A DNA stretch of 64,000 nt. It comes from Cephaloticoccus sp. (GTDB lineage Bacteria; Verrucomicrobiota; Verrucomicrobiia; Opitutales; Opitutaceae). Position numbers and translations under genes: made by a program. Numbering within the stretch: the stretch's first letter is position 1; every line of letters begins with the position of its first letter. The DNA is taken from positions 202,552 through 266,551 of the forward strand of contig JAURHD010000001.1 of assembly GCA_030833445.1 (NCBI GenBank). Direction: 5' to 3'. Shown here piece after piece: positions 50,932 through 60,060 of the stretch. The notes under the pieces are model-generated. The model was not told the origin of the DNA, made no database searches, and worked only from the letters and a program-made list of their open reading frames with translations.

Positions 50932-50948
50932 GCGGACCGGTTTTCGGT

Positions 50949-51881
50949 CTACAACTCGTCGTCTTCCGAAGACGGCAGCGCACTGGCATCCGGATCGGAA
51001 CGCACCCGGGTCAACCACCCGGCGAGCAAAGGCTCGGCGGCAATCAGATCACGGGGCATCGGGGCGGCCAGCAGGTCAATGGCCCGCAGTTGGCCATCGG
51101 CGGCCCGGACTAGATTTCGGGCGTGAAGGTCGGCGACCAGCCAGGGCTCGTCGTTGACAAAATACAGGCGGGGGTGATCCCGGTGGGCGCGGAGGAAACG
51201 CGTGGGAATAGGGATGAGGGCTTCGGGCTGCACCGCGGAGGTGTCGGCGCCCTCCGGCAGTCGCTCGCCCAAGGTTTGCTTGGTGATGAGGATGCCTTCG
51301 CGACGGGTCACGCCCAGCACTTCGGTCGGCATGCCGCCGAGATGCATGATCAGATCAAATTTTTCGAGCATAGCCTGATAGCTCCCGTCACTGGCTTCGG
51401 CCAACAAGGCGGTCTCTTCCCCGCGGCGAAACGAGAAACTCCCGCCGATACGACCATTGTCCCGGGGCATGAAGAATTTGTAGATTGAATGGTCGGCGGA
51501 TTCAAAGGCGGTTGCTTCAACCCCACTGCTGATTGGGCGCAAATGAGCCCCGGCTTCACCCAACAGATCTTCCACATCCGGGGAGAATCCGAAATTTTCC
51601 AAGGCCAGCAAAGGCAGGGTGGCGCGAAAGGCCCGGGCGGCCTCATCCAATTCCCGCCATAGCGGATCCGCCGCAGCCAGCAGGCCTACTTCGTCGGGTT
51701 CCCAGAGGACGAGGTCATCGTCTGGATCCGTGCCGATGCCGACGCGCGCCGCTGCCGCGACGAAACGATCGAGCGCTTCCAATCGTCGGCGGTGATGGTC
51801 GTGAAGCGCGCTGCGCTCTTCGGCGGTGGGGAGGCATCCGCCTTGGATGCAGGTGTGCTGTCCGGTGAAGAGGTCTTGCAT
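50949..51881 (-). CDS. Kinase-fold protein of unknown substrate
   Basis: This 310-residue protein has protein-kinase-like motifs: a Gly/Ser loop SSGVEATAF near 118-126, K135 (SIYKFF), D251-L-H-A-R-N256 (catalytic loop D-x-H-x-x-N) and D269 (AIDLL) as the metal-binding Asp. The first 100 residues are an unidentified domain. This resembles the kinase domains described in polyvalent phage proteins, or aminoglycoside-phosphotransferase-like enzymes. No transmembrane segment is visible. Its substrate, protein or small molecule, is unknown. It is isolated, converging with the second peroxiredoxin. Confidence 0.6.
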   Translation of the reverse strand: MQDLFTGQHTCIQGGCLPTAEERSALHDHHRRRLEALDRFVAAAARVGIGTDPDDDLVLWEPDEVGLLAAADPLWRELDEAARAFRATLPLLALENFGFSPDVEDLLGEAGAHLRPISSGVEATAFESADHSIYKFFMPRDNGRIGGSFSFRRGEETALLAEASDGSYQAMLEKFDLIMHLGGMPTEVLGVTRREGILITKQTLGERLPEGADTSAVQPEALIPIPTRFLRAHRDHPRLYFVNDEPWLVADLHARNLVRAADGQLRAIDLLAAPMPRDLIAAEPLLAGWLTRVRSDPDASALPSSEDDEL

Positions 51882-51963
51882 GGGTCAGCCATGAACGGAA
51901 CGTCGATGCAGGGGGCGTTGAAAGCAAAGCGTTTTTGCCGACAAGTTATTCGCAAGCTTGGTT

Positions 51964-53301
51964 TCAGGCGGAGGCTTCGGTTTCGCCGTCTTTGGCCGCG
52001 AGGATGGTGACCAGCACCTTGTCCACGCGGTGACGATCCATGTCCATCACCTCAAAGCGCAGGTGCTCCCACTCAAAGTGGTCACCGGCTTTGGGGATGC
52101 GGCCAAACTGGGTCATGACAAAGCCGCCGAGGGTCTGAAAGTCCGCTTCATCCTCATGGGGCAGGTCATCGTCGAGCGCGATGGTATCCTTGAACTCGCC
52201 GATGGGCAGGGTGGCGTCGATCAACCACGACCCGTCCTCGCGTTTATGGGCGGCCGGCATCTCATGCTTGGGGCCGTGGTCCGGCAGGTCGCCGACAATC
52301 GCCTCAAGGACGTCGATCAACGTCACGAGCCCTTGGATCGCGCCAAACTCGTCGGTGACGATCGCGATATGTTTGCCGGTCTTCTTGAATTTTTCGAGCA
52401 GCTGGATGGCGGTGAGTTTTTCCGAAACCGAGAGCGGCGGCACCAACAGGTTTTTCAGCGGGGTGGGCAGGCCGACGGCGGAATGCGCCCAGAGCGACTT
52501 GACCGAGACCAGGCCCACGACTTGGTCGCGGGTCCGCTGGTAGACGGGAAAGTAGGAATGGCCGCTGGTGACGATCTTGCGCCAATTGGCTTCCTCGGGG
52601 TCGTCGATGTTGAGAAAGACGATCTTTGGGCGTGGGGTCATCAACTCGGTGACGGGGTAATCATCGAGTTCGAGCACGCTCTCGACCATTTCCTTCTCGG
52701 CGCGCTTGAACACACCGGCATGGAGACCCTGCTCGACGAGGGCGCGAACTTCATCGTCGCCAACCGTATCGGCCGCCGCGCGCGGCTTGATGCGCATCAA
52801 GCGGATGGCACCACTGGCGGCGGATTCGAAGACCCAGAGCAGCGGGGCGGCCAACCAGGAAAGACTGCGCATGGTGCCCGCCAGTTGCTTGGCCACCTTT
52901 TCCGGATGAGCCAAACCAATCCGCTTGGGAATCAGTTCACCGAACAGCAGCAGGAAGACGGTGAGGCCGAAGGTGACAAAAATCAGGGCCAATAGATGGG
53001 ACCAAGGGGCCAGCCAATCGACCGTGCTCAGTCGGGATGCGACCGGTTCAGCGAAGCGGGTGCCGGCTAGCACGCCCGCGATCATACCGCTGAGCGTAAG
53101 CCAGAATTGGACGAGCCCGAGAAAAAGCGTCGGATGACGGGTGAGATCCAGCACGGCGGCGGCCGCGAGGTCGCCCTCCTGAGCTTCGCGTTCGAGCACA
53201 GACTTACGGGCCGACACCACGGCGGTTTCGGCCATGGCAAGCAATCCGTTGGCAATCACCAGCAGACCCAAGGCAAGGAGTTCAAGCGGAATGCCGAACA
53301 T
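51964..53301 (-). CDS. CNNM/CorC-HlyC family membrane protein (hemolysin family)
   Basis: This 445-residue protein has a DUF21/CNNM membrane domain (about residues 1-190, four or so helices), two CBS domains (about 210-340; starting around ELMTPRPKIVFLNIDD) and a C-terminal CorC_HlyC domain (about 355-445, FQTLGGFVMTQFGRIPKAGDHF). Such proteins are linked to Mg2+/Co2+ export or ion homeostasis. The start ATG gives MFGIPLELLALGLLVIA, a good first helix. The gene stands alone, facing the kinase-fold gene. Confidence 0.93.
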   Translation of the reverse strand: MFGIPLELLALGLLVIANGLLAMAETAVVSARKSVLEREAQEGDLAAAAVLDLTRHPTLFLGLVQFWLTLSGMIAGVLAGTRFAEPVASRLSTVDWLAPWSHLLALIFVTFGLTVFLLLFGELIPKRIGLAHPEKVAKQLAGTMRSLSWLAAPLLWVFESAASGAIRLMRIKPRAAADTVGDDEVRALVEQGLHAGVFKRAEKEMVESVLELDDYPVTELMTPRPKIVFLNIDDPEEANWRKIVTSGHSYFPVYQRTRDQVVGLVSVKSLWAHSAVGLPTPLKNLLVPPLSVSEKLTAIQLLEKFKKTGKHIAIVTDEFGAIQGLVTLIDVLEAIVGDLPDHGPKHEMPAAHKREDGSWLIDATLPIGEFKDTIALDDDLPHEDEADFQTLGGFVMTQFGRIPKAGDHFEWEHLRFEVMDMDRHRVDKVLVTILAAKDGETEASA

Positions 53302-53403
53302 GAAAGCCCGGACCGTAGGGCTTCCCGGCCCTGAGGCAACTCTTCATCACATATCGCCGATAGCTGGATTGCGGCGAGGGTTTATATTTGCCACGAGTCA
53401 ACT

Positions 53404-53931
53404 ATGCCGGTCAGACCCGCCACCCTTGCTGATGCCCAAGCGATTGCAGAAGTGCATGTCGCCTCTTGGCAAACGAGTTATCGTGGCATTGTGCCTCAGC
53501 ATATTCTGGACGGCCTCTCGTTCGAAAACCGGTTGAAACAATGGACCGGGGGCTTTGGTAATCCGCTCCGCGGTTTGCCCATTTTGGTGGCCGTGGACGG
53601 GCACCGGGTGGTGGGCTTTGCCGATGGCGGGCCGTCGAGGGATGCGGACGCAAAGCCCAAAACGATGGAGTTATATGCAATCTATCTCTTGCAGGAGTTT
53701 CAGCGCAAAGGTTTGGGGCGCGAGTTGTGGACGAGCATGGTTGCCTCGATTCAAAATACCGGGGCGACTGCCGTCACGGTTTGGGTGCTGGTGGCAAATA
53801 CCCCGGCGCAAAATTTTTATAAGGCCTTGGGCTTCCGACCCGATGGTGAGGTCAAAACCATTGATGTAGGAGAGGTAAATCTGAGGGAAATGCGTTACCG
53901 GTTGCCTTTGATGCAATCCGCGCAGGCTTAG
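53404..53931 (+). CDS. GNAT family N-acetyltransferase
   Basis: This 175-residue GNAT protein starts PVRPATLADAQAIAEVHVASWQTSYRGIVP, a well-known N-terminal pattern of GNATs. The acetyl-CoA loop lies in LQEFQRKGLGRELWTSM (Q-x-x-G-x-G/A) and the C-terminal motif is NFYKALGFRPDGE. It acetylates an unknown small molecule or peptide. It converges with the PIG-L deacetylase gene, overlapping it by 4 bases at the stops. Confidence 0.92.
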   Translation: MPVRPATLADAQAIAEVHVASWQTSYRGIVPQHILDGLSFENRLKQWTGGFGNPLRGLPILVAVDGHRVVGFADGGPSRDADAKPKTMELYAIYLLQEFQRKGLGRELWTSMVASIQNTGATAVTVWVLVANTPAQNFYKALGFRPDGEVKTIDVGEVNLREMRYRLPLMQSAQA

Positions 53932-54776
53932 CTGAACTTGGCGATGCGCGCGGCCACGTCGTCGCGCAGCCGATTGATCCGGGCTAGGGCAAACTCGGCG
54001 ACCGTAAGTCGGTCGTCCTGCACCAACGGCGTCAAATCGATGGCCCACGCAACTTCAGTAAACTGGTCGGTGGCGTGCGAGGTGTGAAAGGTGGCGTTGG
54101 CTTGGCGGCGGCCGAGGGCGGCGATATCGTAGCGTTTGCCGCCGGCAATCTGCGAGGCGAAGACCTGCATGATCGGCAGCTTGAGCTCCGGGTGCGCGCT
54201 GCAATCGAGGGCGATCTTTTCGTCATCCATCAACCAGTCGAGCCCACGCCACGCTTCGATGCCGAGGACTTTGATGGGACGTTGTTCAACCGGCAGGGTG
54301 CGGATGGCGTCAAGGCAGCGCAGGAGCACGGCGACGTGGGTGTCGTGTTTGTCGAGTGGCTGGTGCAGATACACGACCTGTGGTTTGCAGGCGGAGAATA
54401 TCGCGGTGAGATCAGCCTGCACCCCGGCGTGACCGGGCTGCTTCACGTCGCTGCTGGGATAACCGAGTTGAATCTGCAGGTTGTATTTTCCCAGCCGAGC
54501 GGCCTCGCGCTGTTCCTCGGCGCGCACGACCTGCATCTGTTCATCGGTATGATTGGCAAACGGACCGGTGCGGGATGAGCCGGAGCCATTGGTTACAGTG
54601 ACGCCGGTTAAAAAACGATCCGATCGGCTGTAGCAATCCGCCACGGCGGGATAGGCATTGATCTCAATGTCGTCCTGATGCGCGATGACGCACAGGTGGG
54701 TCGTGCGGGCGAGGGCAACGGCGGGATCACTGCCATCAGGCACATAGACATCGGACTTGGGGTGGGCGAATTGCAT
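53928..54776 (-). CDS. PIG-L/LmbE family deacetylase
   Basis: This 282-residue protein has zinc-binding motifs of the PIG-L/LmbE family: AHQDDIEI (H-x-D-D) in the first third and DKHDTHVAV (H-x-x-x-H) later. Enzymes of this family remove acetyl groups from N-acetylglucosamine-like sugars. The start ATG gives MQFAHPKSD; the frame extends one codon upstream as TTG. Its ATG overlaps the NahK-like stop (TGATG), so it is cotranslated. It is the last gene of the sugar operon starting at 59411, giving deacetylation after kinase and nucleotidyl steps, which is inference. Confidence 0.9.
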   Translation of the reverse strand: MQFAHPKSDVYVPDGSDPAVALARTTHLCVIAHQDDIEINAYPAVADCYSRSDRFLTGVTVTNGSGSSRTGPFANHTDEQMQVVRAEEQREAARLGKYNLQIQLGYPSSDVKQPGHAGVQADLTAIFSACKPQVVYLHQPLDKHDTHVAVLLRCLDAIRTLPVEQRPIKVLGIEAWRGLDWLMDDEKIALDCSAHPELKLPIMQVFASQIAGGKRYDIAALGRRQANATFHTSHATDQFTEVAWAIDLTPLVQDDRLTVAEFALARINRLRDDVAARIAKFS

Positions 54777-55885
54777 CAAGGTGACACGAAGGGTTCGAGG
54801 ATGCGGCTCATCGCATCAGTGTTGGCCTCAATGCTGCGCACCAACGCGAATTGGGTGCGAGTGCGGACGAGGTTGTGCTCCGGGTATTTGATTTTGTAGT
54901 AGGTGTCGCCTTCGAGATAATCGGTGAGAAAGCGCAGCCCGTTCTCATAACTCATGAGCTTACCGGCGAAACCGAGGTGGGCACGTTCGGTGGCGTTGAG
55001 CACATCGCCCACGGCAGAAGAGAGGTAACCTTCAACGAGGACCTTAAAAAGTGGGAGCTCGACGTGCATGTTGCCGGCCTCGGCGTCGTCCTCGAAGGTC
55101 GAGCTCGCGGAGGTGCGCATCATTTCGCCGAAATCATACAGCGGCAGCCCCGGCATCACGGTGTCGAGATCGATCACGGCCACGGAGCGCTTGGTCGTAT
55201 TGTCCAGCATGACATTGTTGATCTTGGTGTCGTTGTGCGTGACGCGCTCAGACACCTCGCCCTTGGCCAGGAGCGTGAGCAGCACGTCGGCATCGGCTTC
55301 GCGGGAAAACGCGAACTCAATGTCGGCCTGCACGCTGGCGGCACGACCGGCTTTGTTATCAGCCACGGCGCGGCGAAAATTTTCGAAGCGGCTGCGCGTG
55401 TGGTGAAAGTTGGGAATGGTCTCTTGCAACCGATCGCCGGGGAGGTCGGCCAGTTGGGCTTGAAAGTTACCGAAGGCACAAGCGGCCTCGCGGGCCTCGG
55501 CCTCGTTGGTCACACGGTCCACGGTGTGGGCGCCTTCGATGAAATCATACAAGCGCCACCAACGGCCTTCGCCGTCGATGGCGGCGGGCGCGCCGTCAGT
55601 CGCCGGGATCAAAGTCAACTCGCGGGATTGTGCGCCGGCCTTTTGGTTCAAGTGCGCGGTAACGCGGCGCACATTGTCCATCAGGGCGGTGACGTTCCGG
55701 AACACATTCGTGTTGATGCGCTGGGCGACGTAGCGTTTGGCCTGTCCGTTGGTCCCGAGATAATTGACGACATAGGTGTCGTTGATGTGACCGCTGCCGT
55801 ATGGCTCGGCGGAAACATAATTCCCAGGGAGGGAAAACAATTCCAAGGTGGCGGTAAAATTGGCGGGAACGGGCGTGCTGCTCAT
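54776..55885 (-). CDS. Aminoglycoside-phosphotransferase-fold sugar kinase, NahK-like
   Basis: This 369-residue protein has the APH fold with a catalytic loop VTHNDTKINNVMLDN (H-N-D...N) and AVIDLDTVMPGLPLYDF (D-x-D metal site). The arrangement is like the N-acetylhexosamine 1-kinase NahK. A kinase that makes sugar 1-phosphates would fit the NTP transferase upstream. Its start overlaps the GH116 stop by 4 bases (ATGA). Glycogenin-type or antibiotic resistance activity is not suggested by the context. Confidence 0.85.
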   Translation of the reverse strand: MSSTPVPANFTATLELFSLPGNYVSAEPYGSGHINDTYVVNYLGTNGQAKRYVAQRINTNVFRNVTALMDNVRRVTAHLNQKAGAQSRELTLIPATDGAPAAIDGEGRWWRLYDFIEGAHTVDRVTNEAEAREAACAFGNFQAQLADLPGDRLQETIPNFHHTRSRFENFRRAVADNKAGRAASVQADIEFAFSREADADVLLTLLAKGEVSERVTHNDTKINNVMLDNTTKRSVAVIDLDTVMPGLPLYDFGEMMRTSASSTFEDDAEAGNMHVELPLFKVLVEGYLSSAVGDVLNATERAHLGFAGKLMSYENGLRFLTDYLEGDTYYKIKYPEHNLVRTRTQFALVRSIEANTDAMSRILEPFVSP

Positions 55886-58473
55886 GAATTCAGGGCAAAT
55901 TTAAATCGGTGGCTCTGGCCGGCGGCGAGTGTTTTGGTGCGCGGCGGGACGGTTTGTCCGGATTTGCCCACGTTAATCCTTCTGAGGGCCAGCCAACCAT
56001 GCAACACGGTCAGCACTACCTCGGTGTTTCGGCGAGTGGGTTTGATTTCCAGCGTCCCCCAAGCTCCGCCCGTCGACCAAGGCCAGCGCACTTTTTTGTT
56101 AGCCGAGTTCAGGGTCAGGGTGCCGGTGAGGGCCGAGTAATGAAATCCAGTGCAGGCGGGGATGAGTCCCCAGCTGGCCATCGCTCTGGCGTAATGATGG
56201 CCGCACTCGGCCTCGTCGAACGGGTTGCGTTTGTGCCCGTCGTAGCGTTCGCGGATGTCGCGCACAACCTTGCGGGCATCGCGGGTGCGACCGATCTGCA
56301 ACAGATGAATGGCGAGGTAGTATTCAAAGCCGGTCATCACCTCGGTGTAGTAGGGGAAGGGCCGGGCCGGGCGTTGGCCCCGCGGATAAGACGCCATCAA
56401 CACGGCGGTTTCATTTCCCAGCACATAGCTGCGCATGTGGTTGAAGTGGCCGCTGAAATCGCTCCGACGGTTGTGTTTCAACACCGCGCGCAGGGCGGCG
56501 GATTCATGCTTGGGCTCAAGTAGCGTGCCGAGATGCTCGAAGTGTGCGTTTACCTGACCCGCGAGCTGGTCGATGAGACAACCGGCGCCGAGTTGAAAAT
56601 CGGGGTTGGTCACATCCTTGGCACCGGCGCCGACCGCGAGACCCGTGCGCACCTCGTCCCAGCTTTTCCCGGGCCGGATGTGATGCTCGTAATAGTCTCC
56701 ATTGAACAGGTTCGCGTCCACCCACGTCCGTCCGCGTTCGTAGAGCCCGCGACATTTTTCTGCAAAAACGGTTTCGCCCAACGCGCGGCCCATTTCCTCG
56801 CAGGCGCGCAAAGCGGCGAGATACCATGAGGCCATCTGCGGATTCGGCCCGAAATATTCCACGTCCATCGTGTTGTGTTGGCAGCCTTCCATTACCCCGT
56901 CCTGATCGGCATCCCAGCCGCCGGGCAACCAGGCAAATTCCAAGGCGCGTTTCGCGTGCGGCCAAAGGCTGCGCAGCCACGTCGCGTCACCGCTCAAACG
57001 CCATTCGCGATGCAGTTTGACGAGACAGCCCATCTGGCCATCCGCCGCCGCGAAGGGTTGGCTGGTGCCCGGGGCCAATGGCAGCGCGACACGAAACGAC
57101 ATCAGGCCGTCCGCATCCATCGCGTATTCGGAAAATTCTGTTTCGCGCATCGAGCGGGCAAGGTCCGGAAACAGATTGGCGGTGGCGTGTTCGTAATTCC
57201 ACACGTGGGTGCAGTTGCCGTGGCAGCTGCCCTGTCGACTGAAGCAACCCTCCCAACCAAAGAACCGGCCGTCGGCGGTGCGGAAGCAGGTTTGTGAGCG
57301 CAGCGTGGAGAGATTGAAGAGCGCAGCCTCGCGCACCTCGCCGGGCAGATCGCTCCCTGCAACCGACTGCACAAATGCGACCGTATCCTTTTCGAGTTTC
57401 GCCCAGTTTTTGGCGGCGTGATCCGCTGCCGCCCATGCATCGGCAAACCGGGTGGTGTAATAGTTGCCGACGATGGCCGGTTCCTTGTCGGGCTGGCGAC
57501 CCCACGAAAGCCGGTTGGGAAAATGCCAGGCGATGACGAACTCCACCGTGCGGTCGCTTAGCGGGGGCACTTCGATCGAGACCGCCAGCGAAGCGGTCGG
57601 CGAATCGCTAACGGCTTCGCGCGGATCGATTTTACCATCCGCGGAAAAGTCATCCCAGAAATCGAGCAGCGCATCACTCCAACCGTAATCGCTCCAAGCG
57701 GTGCGATGTGTCACCCCACGCTTGGCGGTGGTGGCAAGCGCGAGCGTGCCCCAAGTATCGGTGGATTTGTCCACCCCGTTCGAGGTCATATGCAGACCGC
57801 GGGCATGCCGGGATTGTTGATAAACATTGTGTCCGGCTTTCGAACCCACGGGCTCCAGTCGGCCACGGAACTCCTCCAGTTTTACCGCGAAACCATCGGT
57901 GCCAATGAAGTTGGGCAGAGCGGCGGCAACCGAGGCCGACACCGGCTTGCGTGAGGGATTGCGCAGACGCACACGCACCATGGCCACGGGCAAGCCGCTG
58001 CGATCACTGTCGCCGGGGATCAGGGGATTGAACGTTTCCATCGCGACCTGCAGGGGCACGTCGGCATCGGTGAGTTCGAGTCGGGCGAGCGGGTAGGCGG
58101 CGTTGAAAGTCGCATTGCGAAAACGCGGCAAGCCGGCGTTCGGCATGGGCGCACCCTCGTCGCCTTCCCATTCGCCGATGGGCAAGGGACCCTCCAGCAA
58201 ACGCGTGACCGGAGCCGCGCCTTTTTTGGCGGCATACAAGGCGAAGAACGGCGTGGCCCGGCCCTGACCGACGGGGGTGAATCCTTTGGCAGGACGGTTG
58301 GCGACTTCCCAGTGACGCCAGGCCCCGAAGCCGCAGAAAGAAACCGTGCCGGTGCCGATGCCGCCGATGGGCAGGGCGATTTTGGCGAGGTGTTCGCCGC
58401 TGTAATGCTTCAGGGAAGGCCAAGGGTGCATGGGGTAATCCTCAGGTGCGTTGTGCCGGAGCCCGTCCGGCAT
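55882..58473 (-). CDS. Glycoside hydrolase family 116
   Basis: This 863-residue protein matches the GH116 family (human non-lysosomal glucosylceramidase GBA2 relatives). It begins SGEHLAKIALPIGGIGTGTVSFCGFG, the well-known N-terminal domain pattern, and has the six-hairpin C-terminal catalytic domain with HNTMDVEYFGPN (likely acid/base Asp) and CGHHYARAMASWGLI-type late motif. It hydrolyses beta-glucosides or similar. No signal peptide is seen from the start MPDGLRHNAPED, so it acts in the cytoplasm. It lies between the NTP transferase and NahK-like genes and is probably cotranscribed with both. Confidence 0.93.
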   Translation of the reverse strand: MPDGLRHNAPEDYPMHPWPSLKHYSGEHLAKIALPIGGIGTGTVSFCGFGAWRHWEVANRPAKGFTPVGQGRATPFFALYAAKKGAAPVTRLLEGPLPIGEWEGDEGAPMPNAGLPRFRNATFNAAYPLARLELTDADVPLQVAMETFNPLIPGDSDRSGLPVAMVRVRLRNPSRKPVSASVAAALPNFIGTDGFAVKLEEFRGRLEPVGSKAGHNVYQQSRHARGLHMTSNGVDKSTDTWGTLALATTAKRGVTHRTAWSDYGWSDALLDFWDDFSADGKIDPREAVSDSPTASLAVSIEVPPLSDRTVEFVIAWHFPNRLSWGRQPDKEPAIVGNYYTTRFADAWAAADHAAKNWAKLEKDTVAFVQSVAGSDLPGEVREAALFNLSTLRSQTCFRTADGRFFGWEGCFSRQGSCHGNCTHVWNYEHATANLFPDLARSMRETEFSEYAMDADGLMSFRVALPLAPGTSQPFAAADGQMGCLVKLHREWRLSGDATWLRSLWPHAKRALEFAWLPGGWDADQDGVMEGCQHNTMDVEYFGPNPQMASWYLAALRACEEMGRALGETVFAEKCRGLYERGRTWVDANLFNGDYYEHHIRPGKSWDEVRTGLAVGAGAKDVTNPDFQLGAGCLIDQLAGQVNAHFEHLGTLLEPKHESAALRAVLKHNRRSDFSGHFNHMRSYVLGNETAVLMASYPRGQRPARPFPYYTEVMTGFEYYLAIHLLQIGRTRDARKVVRDIRERYDGHKRNPFDEAECGHHYARAMASWGLIPACTGFHYSALTGTLTLNSANKKVRWPWSTGGAWGTLEIKPTRRNTEVVLTVLHGWLALRRINVGKSGQTVPPRTKTLAAGQSHRFKFALNS

Positions 58474-58481
58474 GATGCTCG

Positions 58482-59411
58482 TTAGGCAAAGAGTTTTTCG
58501 GGGTAGGCGCCGGCGGCGACCAAGTCTGCGATGGCTGCGACGACGCGCGCCTTGTCCTCGCGGTAGGTCACACCGAACCACGTGCTGGTGGTGGGCAACA
58601 CCTGCACCTCCGCTTCATGACGTTCAATCATGGTTGAGACTGCGGCGGGCAGATAGAATTCACTTTTAGGCTCAGTGCCACGAGTGGATAGAAATTCGCG
58701 CAATTGGCGGTCCAGCCCATCGAATAACGCCGGGGTGAATCCCCAGCAATTCAGCGAGGCGATTTCCGTGCCGGAGTAAGTCAGGCCGGGGCCGATCTCG
58801 GCTGGCAGGATGTTGGTTTGCTCAACGATGGTTTGCAACCGGCCGCCGGCATCGGCGGTGCAGATGCCGCGGGAGACCGCGCCGTTTTCCGAAAGGGTGT
58901 TGCGCAATTCAAACCCCACCATGGCGAACTGGGCGGCAAGGGACTTGGGAGGCTGGTGTCCCGACATCGGGTCAAAGCCGCGCGCCGCATCGCGATCGGC
59001 CTGCAAAAATTTGCCCAACCGACTGAAGGAATCGGCCCCGTAAAAATCGTCCGCGTTGATCACGGCAAACGGTTCGTGGACGACCTCACGGGCGCACCAC
59101 ACGGCGTGGCCGGTGCCCCAGGGTTTCTCGCGACCGATCGGCGCGGCATGGCCTTCGGGCAATGCGTCGAGCGCTTGAAATACATAATCCACGGTAATGA
59201 GTCCGGCATATTTGTTGCCCACTTGTTCGCGGAAAACCGCCTCGAAATCGCGGCGGATAATGAACACCACGCGGCCGAAACCGGCGCGAATCGCGTCGTA
59301 GACCCCGTAGTCCAACACGGTTTCGCCGCCAGGACCGACCGGGTCGATTTGCTTCAGACCGCCGTATCGCGAGCCCATGCCGGCCGCGAGCACAAGAAGA
59401 GTGGGTTGCAT
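58482..59411 (-). CDS. NTP transferase (UTP-glucose-1-phosphate uridylyltransferase-like)
   Basis: This 309-residue nucleotidyltransferase has the active-site motif LVLAAGMGSRYGGLKQIDPV (G-x-G-T/S-R and K), the metal-binding NADDFYGADSF and the family late motif. It activates a sugar 1-phosphate with UTP or another NTP. The first gene of the four-gene unit (59411 down to 53928), it is 8 bases upstream of GH116. The combination of NTP transferase, glycosidase, sugar 1-kinase and deacetylase suggests a salvage pathway that rebuilds a nucleotide sugar from a released hexosamine. Confidence 0.9.
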   Translation of the reverse strand: MQPTLLVLAAGMGSRYGGLKQIDPVGPGGETVLDYGVYDAIRAGFGRVVFIIRRDFEAVFREQVGNKYAGLITVDYVFQALDALPEGHAAPIGREKPWGTGHAVWCAREVVHEPFAVINADDFYGADSFSRLGKFLQADRDAARGFDPMSGHQPPKSLAAQFAMVGFELRNTLSENGAVSRGICTADAGGRLQTIVEQTNILPAEIGPGLTYSGTEIASLNCWGFTPALFDGLDRQLREFLSTRGTEPKSEFYLPAAVSTMIERHEAEVQVLPTTSTWFGVTYREDKARVVAAIADLVAAGAYPEKLFA

Positions 59412-59520
59412 TGCTTTGCGAACTCATACCATTGCGCCGGACGGTGCAACCCACATGACCCGCACTGACACAAAAACACGGCTTGCATGACCCCGCACGG
59501 CTGGCTCAGATGCGTCCACC

Positions 59521-60060
59521 TTGTCCGTAGACCCCATCCCCTCTGATCAATCGCGTTGGCTGACGGAAGAAGTGCTGCCCCATGAAGCGGCGTTGAAAGC
59601 CTATTTACGCAGCCACTTTCCCGATTTGCGGGATGTGGATGACGTGGTGCAGGACAGCTACATGAAACTGCTGGAGGCTCGCCGGCAGCACGAAATCGTC
59701 TCACCGCGGGCCTATTTGTTTACCACCGCCCGCAATGCCGCGCTGTCCATTCTCCGGCGGCCCCGAATTTTTTCTGACCAGCCGGTAACAGATTTGATCG
59801 ACCCGGGCGTCATAGAAACAAGCCCCGATGTCACCCAAATTCTCAATCAAAGACAGGAGATTGCCATGCTGATGGATGCGATCGACGCACTCCCGCAGCG
59901 GTGTCGGGAGATCTTCATCCTCCGCAAGTTACAAGGGGTGCCCCAGAAGGAAATCGCCCTGCGACTGGACCTTTCAGTGATGACAGTGCAGGTGCAGGTC
60001 ACCCGTGGGGCGGCCAAATGTGCGGAATATTTCCGGAAACGCGGGGTAACTCGCAGCTAA
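59521..60060 (+). CDS. ECF-type RNA polymerase sigma factor, FecI-like
   Basis: This 179-residue sigma factor has region 2 (AYLRSHFPDLRDVDDVVQDSYMKLLEAR) and region 4 (ALPQRCREIFILRKLQGVPQKEIALRLDLSVMTVQVQVTRG). It controls extracytoplasmic stress or uptake genes. The start is TTG at 59521, since no ATG in frame gives the full region 2. It is directly followed by the FecR gene (ATG starts at the base after the stop), so the pair is coupled. Under the FecI-FecR model its activity is set by the FecR protein and an outer membrane signal. Confidence 0.9.
   Translation: MSVDPIPSDQSRWLTEEVLPHEAALKAYLRSHFPDLRDVDDVVQDSYMKLLEARRQHEIVSPRAYLFTTARNAALSILRRPRIFSDQPVTDLIDPGVIETSPDVTQILNQRQEIAMLMDAIDALPQRCREIFILRKLQGVPQKEIALRLDLSVMTVQVQVTRGAAKCAEYFRKRGVTRS

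Noticed and set aside
54851-56140. A 429-residue plus-strand open frame
   Set aside because: Antisense to NahK-like and GH116 genes, without domain similarity.
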